Part shown: positions 6,808-9,429 of the stretch, one piece after another
Layout: each line of letters begins with the position of its first letter
Numbering within the stretch: position 1 is the stretch's first letter
NCBI GenBank assembly: GCA_947381875.1
Contig: CANCXY010000131.1
Location: forward strand, 1-9,429
Direction: 5' to 3'
Length of the DNA: 9,429 nucleotides
Source: an uncultured Clostridia bacterium
GTDB taxonomy: Bacteria > Bacillota > Clostridia > Oscillospirales > Ruminococcaceae
Made by a program: the position numbers and the translations under genes
Notes under the pieces: generated by a model
Told to the model about the DNA's origin: nothing
Seen by the model: only the letters and a program-made list of their open reading frames with translations
The model's database searches: none

Positions 6808-7443
6808 ATGGAACCGAAGCGCATTATCTTATTCGGTGGCACGTTCGACCCGCCCCATCAAGGCCATATGACGCTGCTCGCGGGCGCGATCGAGACGGTC
6901 AAGCCGGATCTTGTCATCATAGAGCCGTCGGGCACGCCGCCGCATAAGCGCGGGGGCAAAACGCCCGCCTGTCACCGCCTTGCCATGTGCGAATGTTTCC
7001 GTTCGCTCTTTTCGCCCATGCTGCTGGACGAAACGGAGATTGGGCGCGGCGGAAAAAGCTATACGATTGATACCATCCGCACAATGAACAGCCGGTATCC
7101 GGGCGCGCAAATCTATTTTCCTATGGGCAGCGACATGCTGCTATGGTTTTCCAACTGGGTGGCGTACCAGGAGCTTTTGCAGCGCATGACAATCGTTGCC
7201 CATGTGCGCGAGGATGAGGACGCCGCGCCCATGCGCGCCTATGCCGAGACTTTGCGCGCCGAGGGCGGCACGGTCTTGTTTGCCAGCGCGCCCGTATTCC
7301 CGGCATCATCCACACAGATCCGCGAAATGGCCGCACGCGGCGAACCCCTTGGGGCGCTCGTGCCCCCGACGGTGGCGGAATATATCAAAATAAACCATCT
7401 GTACGAAAGGGGAGGGGACAGCCCCGACTGCCCCACCTCCTAA
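6808..7443 (+). CDS. nadD: Nicotinate-nucleotide adenylyltransferase
   Basis: Transfers AMP from ATP to nicotinic acid mononucleotide, giving deamido-NAD, the common step of de novo and salvage NAD synthesis in the cytosol. The nucleotidyltransferase signature GGTFDPPHQGH is near the N-terminus (10-20). TPPHK, SYTIDTI, the MGSDMLLWF region and SSTQIRE (family form ISSTxIR) follow, the last being the second ATP-binding motif. The gene starts 4 bases after the yhbY stop and has no clear Shine-Dalgarno, so translation is probably coupled to yhbY. The fold's usual end is about HLYER; about ten further residues (GGDSPDCPTS) are encoded by a G-run/C-run palindromic stretch at 7409-7440 and look like an add-on. 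Otherwise the 211 residues are family length. Confidence 0.96.
   Translation: MEPKRIILFGGTFDPPHQGHMTLLAGAIETVKPDLVIIEPSGTPPHKRGGKTPACHRLAMCECFRSLFSPMLLDETEIGRGGKSYTIDTIRTMNSRYPGAQIYFPMGSDMLLWFSNWVAYQELLQRMTIVAHVREDEDAAPMRAYAETLRAEGGTVLFASAPVFPASSTQIREMAARGEPLGALVPPTVAEYIKINHLYERGGDSPDCPTS
7409..7434 (+). promoter_or_regulatory. G-run/C-run imperfect hairpin at the nadD 3' end
   Basis: GGGG (7409-7412) and GGGG (7414-7417) can pair with CCCC (7431-7434) and CCCC (7422-7425) around the loop ACAG, with an A versus GACTG internal loop. It lies in the last codons of nadD, about 35 bases before the yqeK start. It could slow or modulate read-through or be a decayed repeat. No T-run follows, so it is not a standard terminator. 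Confidence 0.3.
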
Positions 7444-7469
7444 CCAATGAAAGCGAGGCGGAAAAAAGA

Positions 7470-8042
7470 GTGATCACAATCGATGAGGCGAAACGCCTCG
7501 CAAAAAAAAACCTGTCGGCCAAGCGGTACGAGCATGTCTGCAATGTGCGCAAATTGGCTGTAAGGATGGCCGAAGCACACGGCGCGGACAAAGACAAGGC
7601 CGCGTTGGCCGCGCTTCTGCATGACATCGCCAAGGAATTGCCCAAAGAGAAGGTCTTGCAGATATTTGAAGAACATGCTATAATGGCAGGGAATATAGTG
7701 GAGCGCCCGTCCAGCGTGTGGCATGGTGTGGCGGCGGCGATTCTGGCAAAGACGGAATACGGCGTCCACGATGAGGAGATCCTCTCGGCCATTGCCTGCC
7801 ATACGACGGGCAAACTCCATATGACAAAGTTAGACAAGATCATTTACCTTGCCGATATGGCAAGCCTGGAGCGCACTTACCAGGAGGCGGAAGAACTGCG
7901 CCGGGAGGCCATGCAGGATCTGGACAGGACTACAATCAAGGGCCTGGGCCTTTCTATCGAATGGCTGAAAGCGGCGGGAAAGGCGGTGGATGAACAAACC
8001 CTGCTGGCCTATGCCGAACAGCGCGCGCAGTATTACGGCTGA
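7470..8042 (+). CDS. yqeK: YqeK-type HD-domain hydrolase (symmetrical Ap4A hydrolase family)
   Basis: A 190-residue HD-superfamily metal-dependent phosphohydrolase. YqeK proteins cleave diadenosine tetraphosphate symmetrically into two ADP and are thought to control alarmone-like dinucleotides. Metal-ligand motifs are visible: RYEHVCNV (His22), LLHDIAK (H51-D52), the histidines in the EEHAIMAGN and VWHGVAAA segments, and HTTGKLHMTKLDKIIYLAD with the late Asp of the HD fold. The start is GTG at 7470, with GAGG 11 bases upstream; no in-frame ATG fits better, and the first residues (ITIDEAKRLAKKNLS) look like the family N-terminus. It begins 26 bases after nadD, the conserved neighbour. Codons 12-14 contain nine consecutive A residues (7502-7510), a potential slippage site. 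Length is normal. Confidence 0.93.
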   Translation: MITIDEAKRLAKKNLSAKRYEHVCNVRKLAVRMAEAHGADKDKAALAALLHDIAKELPKEKVLQIFEEHAIMAGNIVERPSSVWHGVAAAILAKTEYGVHDEEILSAIACHTTGKLHMTKLDKIIYLADMASLERTYQEAEELRREAMQDLDRTTIKGLGLSIEWLKAAGKAVDEQTLLAYAEQRAQYYG

Positions 8043-8084
8043 TTCGCGCCTTGACGGCAGGGGCATTAACATAAAAAGGTATCC

Positions 8085-8108
8085 GGTGCGCAGCTGTCCG
8101 TGCGCACC
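8085..8108 (+). promoter_or_regulatory. Inverted repeat in the yqeK-LCP spacer
   Basis: GGTGCGCA (8085-8092) and TGCGCACC (8101-8108) form a perfect 8-base-pair stem with an 8-base loop in the 135-base spacer before the LCP gene. A third GTGCGCA occurs at 8125-8131. It may be an operator or leader hairpin. A TTGACG at 8051-8056 resembles a -35 box but no good -10 sits at 16-18 bases, so no promoter is called. Role inferred only. Confidence 0.3.
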
Positions 8109-8177
8109 CGATGGCCGGGGAGGCGTGCGCATTGCGGTTCCCCCAAAAAGAAAAACCATCGCAGACGGGAGGACATA

Positions 8178-9429
8178 ATGAACAGACAGACAAGTTCACG
8201 GAATATAGATCTTTCCCGCGCCCGCCCGGCGGGGCGGCGCATTTCCTCATCCGGGGCCGCCTCCGCGCGCGGCGCTTCCGGCTATGGGGCAAGCGCACAG
8301 CGCGGCGGTTCCTATGGCGCGCAGCAGCGTTCCCCTTACAGCGTATCGTCCCCAGGCGGCGCTTCTGCCTCGCGCGGTACTTCCAGAGGCTATCACGAGG
8401 ACAGCCAGCGCGCCCCGTACCATGAACCGCAGCGCACCCAGAGTGCCGCGCGCCACGCTTCCAGCAGGGGGCGGAAAAAGAAGAAAAAGAAGACCAGCGT
8501 CGGCAAAACAGTGGGCATCACGCTTTTGTGTGTGTTCTGCGTACTGGCATTGGCAGTTGGCAGCTTATGGTGGTATGTGGAGACCCTGTTTGACACAGGC
8601 GATATGGGCCAGTTGACAAAACCAAAGCCCCCTTCCAGCGGTCAGGAGTCCATCATACCCGATGAAATGACCGGCACAATGAATATCCTTGTCCTGGGCA
8701 TTGATTACAGCACCGAGGATGCTGTCAAGCGCGACCCGATCGGTAACACGGATATGATTATGTATTTCCGTGTAGACGCCACAAACCATACAATGATGAT
8801 GACGCAGTTCCCACGCGATATGTTTGTGGGCGATATAGGGGGCGCGTCGGGCAGGATTAACGGAATCTTCGCCCATTCCGCTGATACGAAAAACCGCGTG
8901 AATACATTGGCACAATATATCATGCAGGCATTCGGCCTGCCGATCGACAACTATGTCACCATTGACATGGATTCACTGCGTGAGATCGTGGATATCTTCA
9001 ACGGCATTGAGGTATATGTGCCGGTAACAATGGAATTCAACGGGAGCCGTCTGGAGCAGGGTTGGCGCAATCTGAAGGGCGCGGAATGTGAATTTTTCCT
9101 GCGCCAGCGCAAGGATACAAGCGCCACACCGCGCAGTGACATTGACCGGCTGGTAAATCATCAATATTTCTATTCGGCGCTGTTCCGCCGTGTACGGACC
9201 GCTACAGTCCCCGACATCATTAAACTTGTGCCAGTCGTGCAGAACTATATCAATACAGACCTGAATACCATCGAGCTGATACAGCTTGGCATGACGGTCC
9301 TGCAAACGCCCAGCAGCAACATCACGATTGGCCGTGTTCCTGTGGCGCGCGGGGAACTGTATTATAATAATGATGTAATGGTCTGTGCAAAGTCAGAGAC
9401 GGCGGCGTTCCTGAATGAATATCTGCGCC
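8178..9429 (+). CDS. LytR-CpsA-Psr (LCP) family wall-polymer transferase, partial
   Basis: Open from ATG 8178 to the right edge (417 complete codons, no stop), so the C-terminus is missing. The family moves teichoic acid- or capsule-type polymers from lipid carriers onto peptidoglycan, outside the membrane. Start: GGGAGGA 4-10 bases upstream. Residues 1-99 are a basic Ser/Gly/Ala/Arg/Gln-rich low-complexity tail, then six lysines (100-105) and one membrane span (about 112-134), giving an N-in type II topology. The LCP domain begins near 168: MNILVLGID, then GNTDMIM, FPRD (211-214), RINGIFAH, the DNYVTIDMDSLREIVDIFNGIEVYVP segment in two conserved halves, and FLRQR (R309, R311) with SDIDR (D323-R324), matching the family's phosphate-binding arginines and acidic residues. 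LCP between yqeK and rsfS is common in Clostridia, so rsfS is the predicted next gene. The cytoplasmic tail is unusually long. Confidence 0.93.
   Translation, partial: MNRQTSSRNIDLSRARPAGRRISSSGAASARGASGYGASAQRGGSYGAQQRSPYSVSSPGGASASRGTSRGYHEDSQRAPYHEPQRTQSAARHASSRGRKKKKKKTSVGKTVGITLLCVFCVLALAVGSLWWYVETLFDTGDMGQLTKPKPPSSGQESIIPDEMTGTMNILVLGIDYSTEDAVKRDPIGNTDMIMYFRVDATNHTMMMTQFPRDMFVGDIGGASGRINGIFAHSADTKNRVNTLAQYIMQAFGLPIDNYVTIDMDSLREIVDIFNGIEVYVPVTMEFNGSRLEQGWRNLKGAECEFFLRQRKDTSATPRSDIDRLVNHQYFYSALFRRVRTATVPDIIKLVPVVQNYINTDLNTIELIQLGMTVLQTPSSNITIGRVPVARGELYYNNDVMVCAKSETAAFLNEYLR

Noticed and set aside
7447..7473. Eight-codon ORF (MKARRKKE) whose stop overlaps the yqeK GTG
   Set aside because: No clear ribosome site and too short to judge; the overlap is likely chance.
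8051..8079. Possible sigma-A promoter before the LCP gene (TTGACG as -35)
   Set aside because: At a 17-base spacing the -10 position reads AAAAGG, and the nearest TA-rich hexamers give spacings of about 10-13 or 23 bases.
8111..8425. Alternative + strand frame over the start of the LCP gene
   Set aside because: It shadows the low-complexity N-terminal region of the LCP protein, lacks motifs, and the LCP frame has the good ribosome site and continues through a conserved domain.

Overview
The window reads as chromosomal housekeeping DNA of a Gram-positive anaerobe, most likely a GC-rich member of the Clostridia (Oscillospiraceae/Ruminococcaceae-like). This rests on the gene set and order, on a 1185-residue SMC of Bacillus type, on an FtsY without the long acidic domain of enteric bacteria, on the presence of YqeK and an LCP wall protein, and on AGGAGG-type ribosome binding sites. 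The genus cannot be fixed from the sequence alone. All eight recognised genes lie on the + strand; there are no RNA genes, CRISPR arrays or complete mobile elements.

Layout: bases 1-50 hold one copy of a palindromic intergenic repeat. Then comes smc (93-3650), a 214-base spacer with a strong hairpin and a second, oppositely oriented copy of the repeat, and ftsY (3865-4782). Next is an AT-rich alpha/beta hydrolase gene (4796-5737) that looks foreign, followed by rdgB (5750-6445), yhbY (6507-6803), nadD (6808-7443), yqeK (7470-8042) and an LCP-family gene that runs off the right edge (8178 onward).

Two conserved Firmicutes blocks meet here. smc-ftsY (usually preceded by rnc) serves chromosome condensation/segregation and SRP-dependent membrane targeting. 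yhbY-nadD-yqeK-LCP (usually followed by rsfS in Clostridia) serves ribosome assembly, NAD synthesis, dinucleotide turnover and wall polymer attachment. rdgB cleans the nucleotide pool. The genes are mostly tightly spaced and probably co-transcribed in runs; the two clear spacers are before ftsY and before the LCP gene.

I see no new multi-gene system. The points most worth attention are the 49-base perfect inverted repeat bracketing smc, the three-hairpin design of the repeat copy directly in front of ftsY (which also reads in frame into ftsY and can mislead start calling), the sharp composition break at the hydrolase gene, and the roughly 100-residue basic, low-complexity cytoplasmic tail of the LCP protein.
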